DNA from: Kaiparowitsia implicata GSE-PSE-MK54-09C
GTDB taxonomy: Bacteria > Cyanobacteriota > Cyanobacteriia > Elainellales > Elainellaceae
Length of the DNA stretch: 64,000 nucleotides
Assembly (NCBI GenBank): GCA_019359435.1
Contig: JAHHHI010000085.1
Location: forward strand, 1 to 64,000
Direction of reading: 5' to 3'
Below the pieces are notes generated by a model that worked only from the letters and a program-made list of their open reading frames with translations, was not told the origin of the DNA and made no database searches. This document shows positions 8,797 through 16,982 of the stretch, one piece after another. A program made the translations under genes and the position numbers. Numbering within the stretch: position 1 is the stretch's first letter; every line of letters starts with the position of its first letter.

Positions 8797-9632
8797 ATTG
8801 GGAGCCAATTAGTTTGCCATCCGGAACGCATCAGTCAATTTGGTTTGGATCGAGGTCCGAGAAGGCGCTGCTCTCGGCGTTCGGCTTTCGCCTTACAGGG
8901 GGCGGCGCACATCAATCGAAGACGATGATGCGACAGGAGTTGGAGCGCCTTCTGATCCCGAGCCGCGTTACTGGTGATGACCTCAGGTCTGCCGCGGTCG
9001 AGGAGAATGCGCTGGGTAAATCGACCACGAACACACGTCGCCTGACCTTTCGTCATATGGTTTCGTTGTATGGTCTGGTTGAGCAACCGCCCTTGACCCA
9101 AGTCTTTCTGAAGCTCTGGCAATCCGATGGGGAGGGCCATAAGTTTCAGGCGCTCCTCGTTTCACTAGCCCGTGATCCCATCCTCCGGGAGACCGCGCCC
9201 GTTGTCCTAAGCAGCGCAATCGGGGAGTATATTTATCGGTCCCAATTTGAGCATGCCCTTTCGTCCGCACTGCCGGACCGCTTCGGCGAGAAGACGCTCC
9301 GGTCCATGGCGCAAAATTGCGCTGCCACTTGGACCCAGAGCGGGCATTTGCAGGGCTCGGTAAAGAAGGTGCGCCGGCGAGTTGCGCCCACACCGGCAGC
9401 CGTGGCTTTGGCAGCGTTGCTGGCCACGGTTGCCGGTTTTGGCGGACCGGCAATCTTGAGTTCCATCTGGATGCAAATCCTCGATCTGTCACCAGACCAG
9501 GCCTTGGATCAACTGCGCCGCGCCGAAGCCATCGGGCTGGCCCGCGTGAGATCTGCCGGCGACGTGACAGAGATTTCGATCCGCCAGCCAATGGCAGCAA
9601 CGTTGGGGGTGCGAGAGCTTGAACACGTTTGA
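8793..9632 (+). CDS. brxA: BREX protein BrxA (DUF1819)
   Basis: A 279-residue protein with a GTG start overlapping the preceding ribbon-helix-helix gene by 4 bp. It has no catalytic motif. Identification rests on size, on the DUF1819-like overall pattern, and on its position as first gene of an ordered BREX set followed directly by DUF1788, BrxC, PglX, PglZ and BrxL. BrxA is known from other systems as a small helical DNA-binding protein resembling NusB-like folds. Its exact job in BREX is unsettled. The stop overlaps the TTG start of brxB by 14 bp. Confidence 0.8.
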   Translation: MNWEPISLPSGTHQSIWFGSRSEKALLSAFGFRLTGGGAHQSKTMMRQELERLLIPSRVTGDDLRSAAVEENALGKSTTNTRRLTFRHMVSLYGLVEQPPLTQVFLKLWQSDGEGHKFQALLVSLARDPILRETAPVVLSSAIGEYIYRSQFEHALSSALPDRFGEKTLRSMAQNCAATWTQSGHLQGSVKKVRRRVAPTPAAVALAALLATVAGFGGPAILSSIWMQILDLSPDQALDQLRRAEAIGLARVRSAGDVTEISIRQPMAATLGVRELEHV

Positions 9633-10164
9633 CGATATCCTGGCTGCCTACACCAAGCAGGTTCTGCTTCCCTGGGCGGCCGATACGCCGCCAGTCGGCC
9701 GCATCTGGGTCGTCTGGTACGAAAAGGCGCTCCAGCGTCGCTTCACCGGTCGACTGGGCGAGTTCGAACATGCGACGCAAAAGGCGGGCCACGGATGGCA
9801 GCATCTCGACCTCGCCCCATGGTTTGGAAAGTGGATTGCACGGCACGAATTCTTTGCGGCCCTTGTCGAGCAACCCAAGGAGCTTCGTGGTCTGCTCCCA
9901 GACATCGAGGATGCTCTTGTCTCCGACATGAAGGGGGCACTGGCCGCTTGTTCGCCGAACGATGTCTTGGCGGTGGACGGCTGCGGCGCGCTGTTTGGCG
10001 TTGCAAGAATTTCGACACTGATCAGCAGGATTGCTGATTCGGTTCCGGGGCGGTTGCTAGTCGGCTTTCCCGGGAAACATTCGGGCGGCGTCTATCGCCT
10101 GCTCGATGCGCGGGACGGGTGGAACTACCACGCGATTCCAATCCCCCCCGACAACGCATTGTGA
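9619..10164 (+). CDS. brxB: BREX protein BrxB (DUF1788)
   Basis: A 181-residue protein with TTG start inside the end of brxA. It shows the DUF1788 style N-terminus (FDDILAAYTK) and the C-terminal segment RLLVGFPGKHSGGVYRLLD, in which a PG-x-H/Y-x2-G-x-YRLLD pattern is characteristic of BrxB. No enzymatic motif is visible. BrxB is a required scaffold-like component in type 1 BREX and is thought to contact PglZ. Ten bases separate it from the brxC start. Confidence 0.82.
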   Translation: MNTFDDILAAYTKQVLLPWAADTPPVGRIWVVWYEKALQRRFTGRLGEFEHATQKAGHGWQHLDLAPWFGKWIARHEFFAALVEQPKELRGLLPDIEDALVSDMKGALAACSPNDVLAVDGCGALFGVARISTLISRIADSVPGRLLVGFPGKHSGGVYRLLDARDGWNYHAIPIPPDNAL

Positions 10165-10174
10165 GGCTAAGAAC

Positions 10175-13100
10175 ATGCTGAATCGCGAGACATTTCACAC
10201 TGATCCGGCCGTGTATCGGCTTGCCAACCAAGGCGTGGCGAAGATCTCTTTTCCACCGACGCCAGAGGCAATGGATACGCTTCGGGGGGAGTTATCGACC
10301 TTCGTGTGCGATGGCGCCTACGCAAACGGATTGGCGCGAATTCTCGAAGCGTTTCTCGGTTCGGTCGGCAGAGGCGGTGGCGGCGCTCCTGCCGTGTGGA
10401 TTTCCGGCTTTTACGGTTCGGGCAAATCTCACCTTGCGAGCATGCTGGCCGCACTCTGGACCAACCTCGAGTTCTCCGATGGTGCGACGGCGGAAGGGCT
10501 TATTCATCATCTGCCGCCTGAAGTATCAGCACCGCTAAAGGAACTTCGTATCGCAGCGAAGCGAGCTGGCGGAGTGGTCGCCGCCGGCGATACGCTAGGC
10601 ACCGGGCCATCTGATCCCGCTGAGGCCACCCTCGGTATCATCCTTCGCGCCGTGGGGCTGCCTAGCGATCTGCGCGCCGCGCAAGTAGCGTTATGGCTTG
10701 ATAGCCTTGATATTCTGGAAGCTGTTCGCACGGAGTTAGGCGATCGGTTCCAAACCGATATTCGAAACTTCATCCTTTCCCCGCGATTTGCCGCTGCTGT
10801 CCTGAAAGCGAAACCCGACCTCGCCAACTCGGCCAAGGAGCTGAGCGGTCTGCTCCAGTCGCAATTCCCTGAGCCTCCGCCTGTCACCGTCGATCTTCTG
10901 GAAACGGTGGCGCGCCAAGCGCTGATGCTCGGCCGCAAGGAAATACCCCTCACACTCGTCGTGCTCGATGAGGTCCAGCAATTCATTCGCCAAGATCCCG
11001 GCTTGACCTTGAAAATTCAGACGATCGCCGAGCGGCTGGCTGGCCGGTTCGATGGACGGGTGTTGCTAGTGGCGACCGGACAGCAAGCACTGAGCGACGT
11101 GCAGAACCTGCAAAAGCTCCTTGATCGCTTCCCGGTCCAGATCGCGCTCGGCGAAGCCGACGTTGACTCCGTGATCCGCAAGACGGTCCTGCGCAAAAAG
11201 TCGGGAGCAGAGCGAGACATTCGCCAGATGCTGGGCGCGAATGCTGGAGAGATCAGCCGCCATCTGCAAGGCAGCCGACTTGCGCATACCGTTCAGGACG
11301 AGAATGAAGCAGTCCTCGATTGGCCTCTTCTGCCGTCGCGTCGCCGCGTCTGGGAGCGTATCCTGCGCGAGCTCGACCGGACCGGCCTAGGCGGAACACT
11401 GCGCGGCCAGCTCCGCACAACGCTCGATGCAGCGCGCACCTATGGGGAAAGGCCGCTTGGACATGCGGTCCCCGTCGATTTCCTTTATGGCCGCTTCGCA
11501 ACAGAAGCCTACAACGCTGGCTTACTCCCCGCGGAAACGCGTAATCGGATCGAGTCTCTCAACGGCGGAAATGACCGCGACAAGTTGAAGGCTCGCATTT
11601 TGATGTTGGTCTACATGCTGGGCCGAATTGCGCCCGAAGCGGACCATCATGGCGTTCGCGCTCAGCCGGAAACAATCGCCGATCTCCTAATCGTCAACCT
11701 CGGCGGCGAAGACGATCTGCGCCGAAAGGTTCCTGAACTGCTGCAGGAACTGCAAGCGGATGGCGCCGCCATTGAAGTCGGAGGCGAATGGCGACTTCAG
11801 ACCAAAGAGAGCGCCGAGTGGGAAGCTGCCTATCGCGGCGAGGAAAAAACGATCCTTGCCGATCAATCCACGCTCGGCCGCACACGTCGTGACCTGCTTG
11901 GTGAAGCGACCGAAACTGCGCTGACAGGTGCCGCCAGTGTGCCGCACGGCGCCAGTCGCCAGCAACGCCGCATCCATCGTTTGCAGCCCGACGAGAAAGC
12001 ACCCGCCGACGGCGTCGCTCTGCGCCTACATAACGGTTGGGGGGAGGACTTAGCCGCGGTCGAGAAGGAAATTGCGGCAGCAGCCACATCGGACGCAACA
12101 ATTCACTTACTCATTCCGCGCCATCCCTCGCGCGACAACGAGCTGACTGCGGCGCTCACAACATGGCGGGCAGCCGAGCATGTTCTGCAGCTTCGTGGCG
12201 TGCCACAGACCGACGCTGGCCGCGAGGCGCAGTCTGCGATGCAATCGCGGGCAAACAAGGCACAGACCGCCGCGAAGGAAATCATTCGCGAAGTAGTGGC
12301 CCAGGCTCGCGTTTTCCAAGCCGGCGGAAAACTTATCGGCGGCTCACCGGCCGACGCGGTCAAAGAAGCCGCGACGAACGCCCTCGCCCGTCTCTATCCG
12401 CAGTTCGCCGATGGTGATCATGCGGGATGGGACAAGGTGCGAGAGCGCGCTGTGCGTAAAGATCCGGACGCCATGAAGGCCGTGGATCACACCGGCGCGC
12501 CTGAGAGCCATCCTGTTTGCAAGGCGCTGTTGGTCGACCTCGGCCCCGGGCGCAAAGGCTCAGATCTCCGGACGAAATTCACCAGCCCGCCCTACGGCTG
12601 GTCGCAAGATACGGTGGACGGCGCGCTCATCGTCCTGGCGAACGCCGGCCTCGTGCGCGTGACCGGTGACGATGGCAAGCCCGCTTCGCTTCCGGATCTG
12701 CCACGCCAGAAGCTCGGCACCTGTACCTTTCGCGCTGAGACGACCATCATCACGATCGCGCAGCGGATGCCAGTGCGGGGGTTGCTGAACGATACCGGCG
12801 TCCAGTTCGAGAACAATCAGGAACAGTTGGCGCTCTCCGCGCTCCTCGACCGCCTTGAGAGTGCAGCTCGGCATTCCGGCGGCGAAGTACCTGCGCCTGC
12901 GCCGGAGTTGGTTCCGAATCTGACGGCTTACAAAAGTTTATCAGGCAACGATCTGCTGGCTGCGCTGGCGGCAGATGCAACTGCGCTGCGCGCGAAGATC
13001 AAGCAGTGGAAAGCCGCCGAGAACAAGATTGCTGACCGCTTGCCGCTCTGGGGCCTCGCCGAGCGATTGGTGCGACTTGGCGCAATGGACCAGGAAGTCG

Positions 13101-13600
13101 ACTTGGAGAGCATCCGGTCTGGTCGCCGCCTGCTAGCCGACCCCGACCCTGTGCCGCCGCTGGTTGCCGCCGCCTCGGATGCCTTGCGTGCCAAGCTGAA
13201 TGCAGCTCACGCAGCGTGGGAAGCGGCCTGGAGCAAAGGCGAGGAACGGTTGGGCGTCAATCCGACGTGGGCAAAGCTCTCGCCCGAACAGAAGCACGAC
13301 ATTCGCCAAGATAGCGGCCTGTTGATGGTGACGAAGCCTGCCGTGGATACGCCGCAGGCGATTGCTGATGCCCTTGCCCAGCGCGGGCTCTCCGAGTGGG
13401 AGAACATGGCCAAGGCCTTGCCGGCGCGAATCGATGAGGCATTGACAGCCGCTGCAGCACTCTTGGAACCCAAGGCCCATACCGTGCAACTGCCAGGCGC
13501 GATGGTGGAGTCCGAGGCTGACCTCGATGAATGGCTCGCCAAGGTTCGAACCAGGATTGCTGAGGCGCTCGCCGACGGCCCCGTAATTCCAAAGGTTTAG
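10175..13600 (+). CDS. brxC: BREX ATPase BrxC
   Basis: The ATG at 10175 gives 1141 residues. I prefer it over the upstream in-frame start at 10106, which would overlap brxB by about 60 bp. The protein starts MLNRETFHTDP, the usual BrxC beginning. Walker A is GFYGSGKSH (~residue 78) and Walker B is LVVLDEVQQF (~261), within a large P-loop ATPase. The remaining two thirds are helical with long Ala/Arg/Glu-rich stretches. BrxC is an oligomeric ATPase that binds DNA and is needed for both host methylation and phage exclusion in type 1 BREX. The length fits the family (about 1200 residues). Confidence 0.88.
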   Translation: MLNRETFHTDPAVYRLANQGVAKISFPPTPEAMDTLRGELSTFVCDGAYANGLARILEAFLGSVGRGGGGAPAVWISGFYGSGKSHLASMLAALWTNLEFSDGATAEGLIHHLPPEVSAPLKELRIAAKRAGGVVAAGDTLGTGPSDPAEATLGIILRAVGLPSDLRAAQVALWLDSLDILEAVRTELGDRFQTDIRNFILSPRFAAAVLKAKPDLANSAKELSGLLQSQFPEPPPVTVDLLETVARQALMLGRKEIPLTLVVLDEVQQFIRQDPGLTLKIQTIAERLAGRFDGRVLLVATGQQALSDVQNLQKLLDRFPVQIALGEADVDSVIRKTVLRKKSGAERDIRQMLGANAGEISRHLQGSRLAHTVQDENEAVLDWPLLPSRRRVWERILRELDRTGLGGTLRGQLRTTLDAARTYGERPLGHAVPVDFLYGRFATEAYNAGLLPAETRNRIESLNGGNDRDKLKARILMLVYMLGRIAPEADHHGVRAQPETIADLLIVNLGGEDDLRRKVPELLQELQADGAAIEVGGEWRLQTKESAEWEAAYRGEEKTILADQSTLGRTRRDLLGEATETALTGAASVPHGASRQQRRIHRLQPDEKAPADGVALRLHNGWGEDLAAVEKEIAAAATSDATIHLLIPRHPSRDNELTAALTTWRAAEHVLQLRGVPQTDAGREAQSAMQSRANKAQTAAKEIIREVVAQARVFQAGGKLIGGSPADAVKEAATNALARLYPQFADGDHAGWDKVRERAVRKDPDAMKAVDHTGAPESHPVCKALLVDLGPGRKGSDLRTKFTSPPYGWSQDTVDGALIVLANAGLVRVTGDDGKPASLPDLPRQKLGTCTFRAETTIITIAQRMPVRGLLNDTGVQFENNQEQLALSALLDRLESAARHSGGEVPAPAPELVPNLTAYKSLSGNDLLAALAADATALRAKIKQWKAAENKIADRLPLWGLAERLVRLGAMDQEVDLESIRSGRRLLADPDPVPPLVAAASDALRAKLNAAHAAWEAAWSKGEERLGVNPTWAKLSPEQKHDIRQDSGLLMVTKPAVDTPQAIADALAQRGLSEWENMAKALPARIDEALTAAAALLEPKAHTVQLPGAMVESEADLDEWLAKVRTRIAEALADGPVIPKV

Positions 13601-13604
13601 CCAG

Positions 13605-16600
13605 ATGAGCAATCGCTACCTCTCAACCGCGATGCGCCGCGCCCTTGAAAAGGCGGTGAAGGACGCCCGTCTCGTAGCCGAGGAAGGAGCGCGAGATGCA
13701 ATCCGTCGCCTCGGTGTCGCGGACGGTAAGGCACCGAGCTATCTGAACGACCCTGAGAAGGAGCTCCGCCGTCGTCTGCGCGCGCATGCCCGCGCGCTCG
13801 GAGATGCATTCGACCGGAACGAGGAGACGCAAGAGACAAAGCGCCTGGTCGAGGCCGCGGCCTATGCTCATTGGCACCGCATGCTCTTCGCACGGTTCTT
13901 GGCGGAGCGGGGGCTGTTGCGGAATCCAGAACACGACGTGGCTATCACACTCGAAGATTGCCGCGAATTGGCGGAGGCCGAAGGACTTACGGACGCCTGG
14001 GCGGTGGCGGAGCGTTATGCGGCCGCAATGCTGCCGGCCGTCTTTCGCATCGATGATCCAGTCTTGGCGCTCGACCTTGACCCGGTGCATACGCAAAAGC
14101 TGCACCGGCATGTGACGGGGCTGGAGGCCGAAGTATTCCAGGCCGAGGACAGCCTCGGGTGGACCTACCAGTTCTGGCGAGCGGCAGAGAAGGATGCGGT
14201 CAACAAGTCGGGCGTGAAGATCGGGGCGGACGAGCTTCCTGCTGTCACGCAGCTCTTCACCGAGCCGTACATGGTGCGATTCCTGCTGCACAACACGCTC
14301 GGCGCATGGTGGGCGGGCAAGGTTCTGACAGCCGATCCGGCGTTGGCCGAGACGGCGTTGGATGAAGACGCGCTACGGACGGCCTGTTCGCTGCCGGATT
14401 ACGGCTTCGACATGTTGCGCTTCGTCCGCGAAGGCGACGATGGTCCTTGGCGTCCGGCGGCAGGAACATTTCCGGGCTGGCCGACCGAGGCCGAGGCCAT
14501 CACCATGCTCGATCCCTGCTGTGGCTCGGGTCACTTTCTAACTGAGGCGCTGGCGATCCTTGCGGCACTGCGCCAAGCGGAAGAACGGCTGTCTCCGGCC
14601 GATGCCGTCGCCGCAGTCTTACGGGACAATTTGCACGGCCTTGAGATTGACGGACGCTGCGTTCAGATCGCGGCGTTCGCAGTCGCCCTAACAGCATGGC
14701 GGATCGGCGGCTGGCAGAACTTACCGCTGCCACATATTGCTTGGGTTGGAGCACCGCCACCACTGCCGAAGCGAGAGTTCGTTGCGCTTGGAGGCGGCGA
14801 CCCTGACCTCGAGTACGCGCTGACCGCACTTTACGAGCTATTCGTACAGGCGCCCATTCTTGGGACGCTTCTTGAGACGTCCAGCGGAGACCTGTTCGAA
14901 GCGGAAAAGATGGGGCAAATCGAGAGATTTCTCGAACCTCTAATTGATAAAGCGCGACGCGCCGAACCCGAAAAGGCAGAGGGTGCCCTCGCGGCGCGGG
15001 GCATGGCAGATGCGGCAGCTCTGCTACACCGCCGGTTTGTACTTCAGGCTACCAACGTCCCATTTCTCGGCTATCGGGAGATGTCACAGGGTTTGATTGA
15101 ATTCATTCAGCGCCGATTCCCCGAAACCAAGGGCGATCTTGGCTACAGTATGTGGGATCGTTGCTACCGTTTATCCGAACCGGACGGATCAATTGCTCTA
15201 ATTTGTCTCCAGCATTGGCTGTCATTGACATCATATGAAAGTTTTCGTCGCAGAATTCTGCGTACGAAGAGACTAGACTTCTTATCGCATCTTGGAAGTG
15301 GCGCCTTTGAAACGATATCCGGTGAAAAGGTCAATGTTACCCTGACAATTTCGACCAATGTTCAACCATCAAATGAGTCATCTACGGCTCTTATTGACTG
15401 CAGCTCAAAAAAAACTCCAAGTGAAAAAGCGGCTTCGTTGGGTAGCGATTCGCCAAATGAAATCTACCAACATAAGCAATTGTCGAATACGGCGGCTACA
15501 ATCGTATTCAAGGAACTTGGGCAGGGCATTCCTATCCGCGAAGTTGCCGACAGCCTTGCTGGAATCATGAATGGAGATACCCCAAGGTTTGTCTTTAACT
15601 TTTGGGAACCCGCGACAATTCAGCCGGAATGGGCATATCTTCAATCCACGACACAGGGTGGATCCTTCTCCGGAGGATTTTTTAAGGTTGTTCGATACGA
15701 CGAAAAGAACGGGCACCTTCGCGAAGATCGCAAGATAAGGCGCGATAGACTTCATGACTCGGATCAGAGAGGGAATAGTGTTTGGGGGAAACTTGGCATT
15801 GCCGTTAATCAGATGGCTGACCTTTCCGTGAACTATTACTTCGGAAACAAATTTGATTCAAATGTTGCTGTAATATGCCCGAACGATCCGAATGATTTGC
15901 TCGCGCTGGCGGCCTTTGCATCTTCCAGTGATTTCCAGGAGCAGGTTCGCATCGTTGAAAAGAAGATGAACATTACGAACGCTACTTTCGGACGCGTTCC
16001 GATTGACCTGCCGAAGTGGCGTGGCGTTGCCAAGCAGGCCTATCCAAACGGCTTTCCGGAGGCCTTCACCGAAGACCCCGCGCAGTGGACATTTCACGGA
16101 CATCCAAAGGCTGCCAAGCCTGGCGTCGCACTGCACGTCGCGCTCGCTCGGCTGTGCGGCTACCGCTGGCCCGCTGAAGATGATCCCGACATGCGCCTCT
16201 CCGCTGAGGCTCGAGGTTGGATTGCCAAGGCAGCAATGCTTCCCTCTGGTGACAACGACGGTCTTCTCAGTATCCCTGCCGTCGCCGGAGAAAAGCCGCT
16301 CGCAGATCGCCTGCGTACATATCTTTCTGCAGCCTATGGCGGGGACTGGTCAGATGCGCTCGAACGTCGCCTGATCGCGGAGGCTGACGAGTTGTTCGAT
16401 AGAAAAACCGCCCGCGATGGCTCACTCGAAACTTGGTTGCGTGACCGCGCTTTCCGCCAACACTGCACTCTGTTCGGCCAGCGCCCGTTCCTCTGGCATA
16501 TCTCGGACGGGCTGAAGGATGGTTTCTCGGTCGTCGTTCATTACCACCGCTTCAATCAGGCTATGCTGCGTAAGCTCACTTACACCATGCTGGGTGACTG

Positions 16601-16982
16601 GCTGGCGCGGGCGAAAGCTGAGAACAACATGCTGCGTTACGAGAAGGCCCGCGAGCTCCAGCAAATATTGGAAAAGGTGCTGGCGGGCGAAAAGCCCTAC
16701 GACATCTTCGCGCGCTGGAAGTCGCTCGCCCGGCAGCCGCTTGGTTGGGATCCCGATATCGACGACGGCGTGCGCCAGAATATCCGTCCCTTTGTTATGG
16801 CGGGCGTGCTCACCCACGACCTGTCGAATATCTTAAAGGACAAGGACCGCGGAAATGACGTGACCTCTGCTCCCTGGTCCTCGGTCTTCAAGGGCGAGCG
16901 GCGCAACGATCACCACACGACATTGGCCGAAAAGCGCGCGGCACGCGAGGCGGCAGCCGAGCGGGTGGAGGCCGCGAAGTGA
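13605..16982 (+). CDS. pglX: BREX adenine-specific DNA methyltransferase PglX
   Basis: An 1125-residue class I methyltransferase. The SAM-binding motif LDPCCGSGHFL lies at ~residue 302. The catalytic motif IV position (~483) reads TNVPF rather than the usual NPP(Y/F), so the second Pro-Pro residue is Val, a substitution in the active-site loop. PglX methylates the fifth adenine of a 6-bp asymmetric site to mark self DNA for BREX. DNA from about 15160 to 15960 is clearly more AT-rich than the rest of the gene, with runs of A and T absent elsewhere. It corresponds to the region after motif IV, where the target-recognition domain lies, suggesting domain exchange. The frame is intact. The stop overlaps the pglZ GTG by 4 bp. 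Confidence 0.9.
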   Translation: MSNRYLSTAMRRALEKAVKDARLVAEEGARDAIRRLGVADGKAPSYLNDPEKELRRRLRAHARALGDAFDRNEETQETKRLVEAAAYAHWHRMLFARFLAERGLLRNPEHDVAITLEDCRELAEAEGLTDAWAVAERYAAAMLPAVFRIDDPVLALDLDPVHTQKLHRHVTGLEAEVFQAEDSLGWTYQFWRAAEKDAVNKSGVKIGADELPAVTQLFTEPYMVRFLLHNTLGAWWAGKVLTADPALAETALDEDALRTACSLPDYGFDMLRFVREGDDGPWRPAAGTFPGWPTEAEAITMLDPCCGSGHFLTEALAILAALRQAEERLSPADAVAAVLRDNLHGLEIDGRCVQIAAFAVALTAWRIGGWQNLPLPHIAWVGAPPPLPKREFVALGGGDPDLEYALTALYELFVQAPILGTLLETSSGDLFEAEKMGQIERFLEPLIDKARRAEPEKAEGALAARGMADAAALLHRRFVLQATNVPFLGYREMSQGLIEFIQRRFPETKGDLGYSMWDRCYRLSEPDGSIALICLQHWLSLTSYESFRRRILRTKRLDFLSHLGSGAFETISGEKVNVTLTISTNVQPSNESSTALIDCSSKKTPSEKAASLGSDSPNEIYQHKQLSNTAATIVFKELGQGIPIREVADSLAGIMNGDTPRFVFNFWEPATIQPEWAYLQSTTQGGSFSGGFFKVVRYDEKNGHLREDRKIRRDRLHDSDQRGNSVWGKLGIAVNQMADLSVNYYFGNKFDSNVAVICPNDPNDLLALAAFASSSDFQEQVRIVEKKMNITNATFGRVPIDLPKWRGVAKQAYPNGFPEAFTEDPAQWTFHGHPKAAKPGVALHVALARLCGYRWPAEDDPDMRLSAEARGWIAKAAMLPSGDNDGLLSIPAVAGEKPLADRLRTYLSAAYGGDWSDALERRLIAEADELFDRKTARDGSLETWLRDRAFRQHCTLFGQRPFLWHISDGLKDGFSVVVHYHRFNQAMLRKLTYTMLGDWLARAKAENNMLRYEKARELQQILEKVLAGEKPYDIFARWKSLARQPLGWDPDIDDGVRQNIRPFVMAGVLTHDLSNILKDKDRGNDVTSAPWSSVFKGERRNDHHTTLAEKRAAREAAAERVEAAK

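Noticed and set aside
10106-10174. Upstream in-frame start for brxC
   Set aside because: It would overlap brxB by about 60 bp, while MLNRETFHTDP at 10175 matches the usual BrxC beginning.
15160-15960. Frameshift or insertion inside pglX
   Set aside because: The frame is open throughout and both flanks are normal. Composition change alone is better explained by domain exchange.
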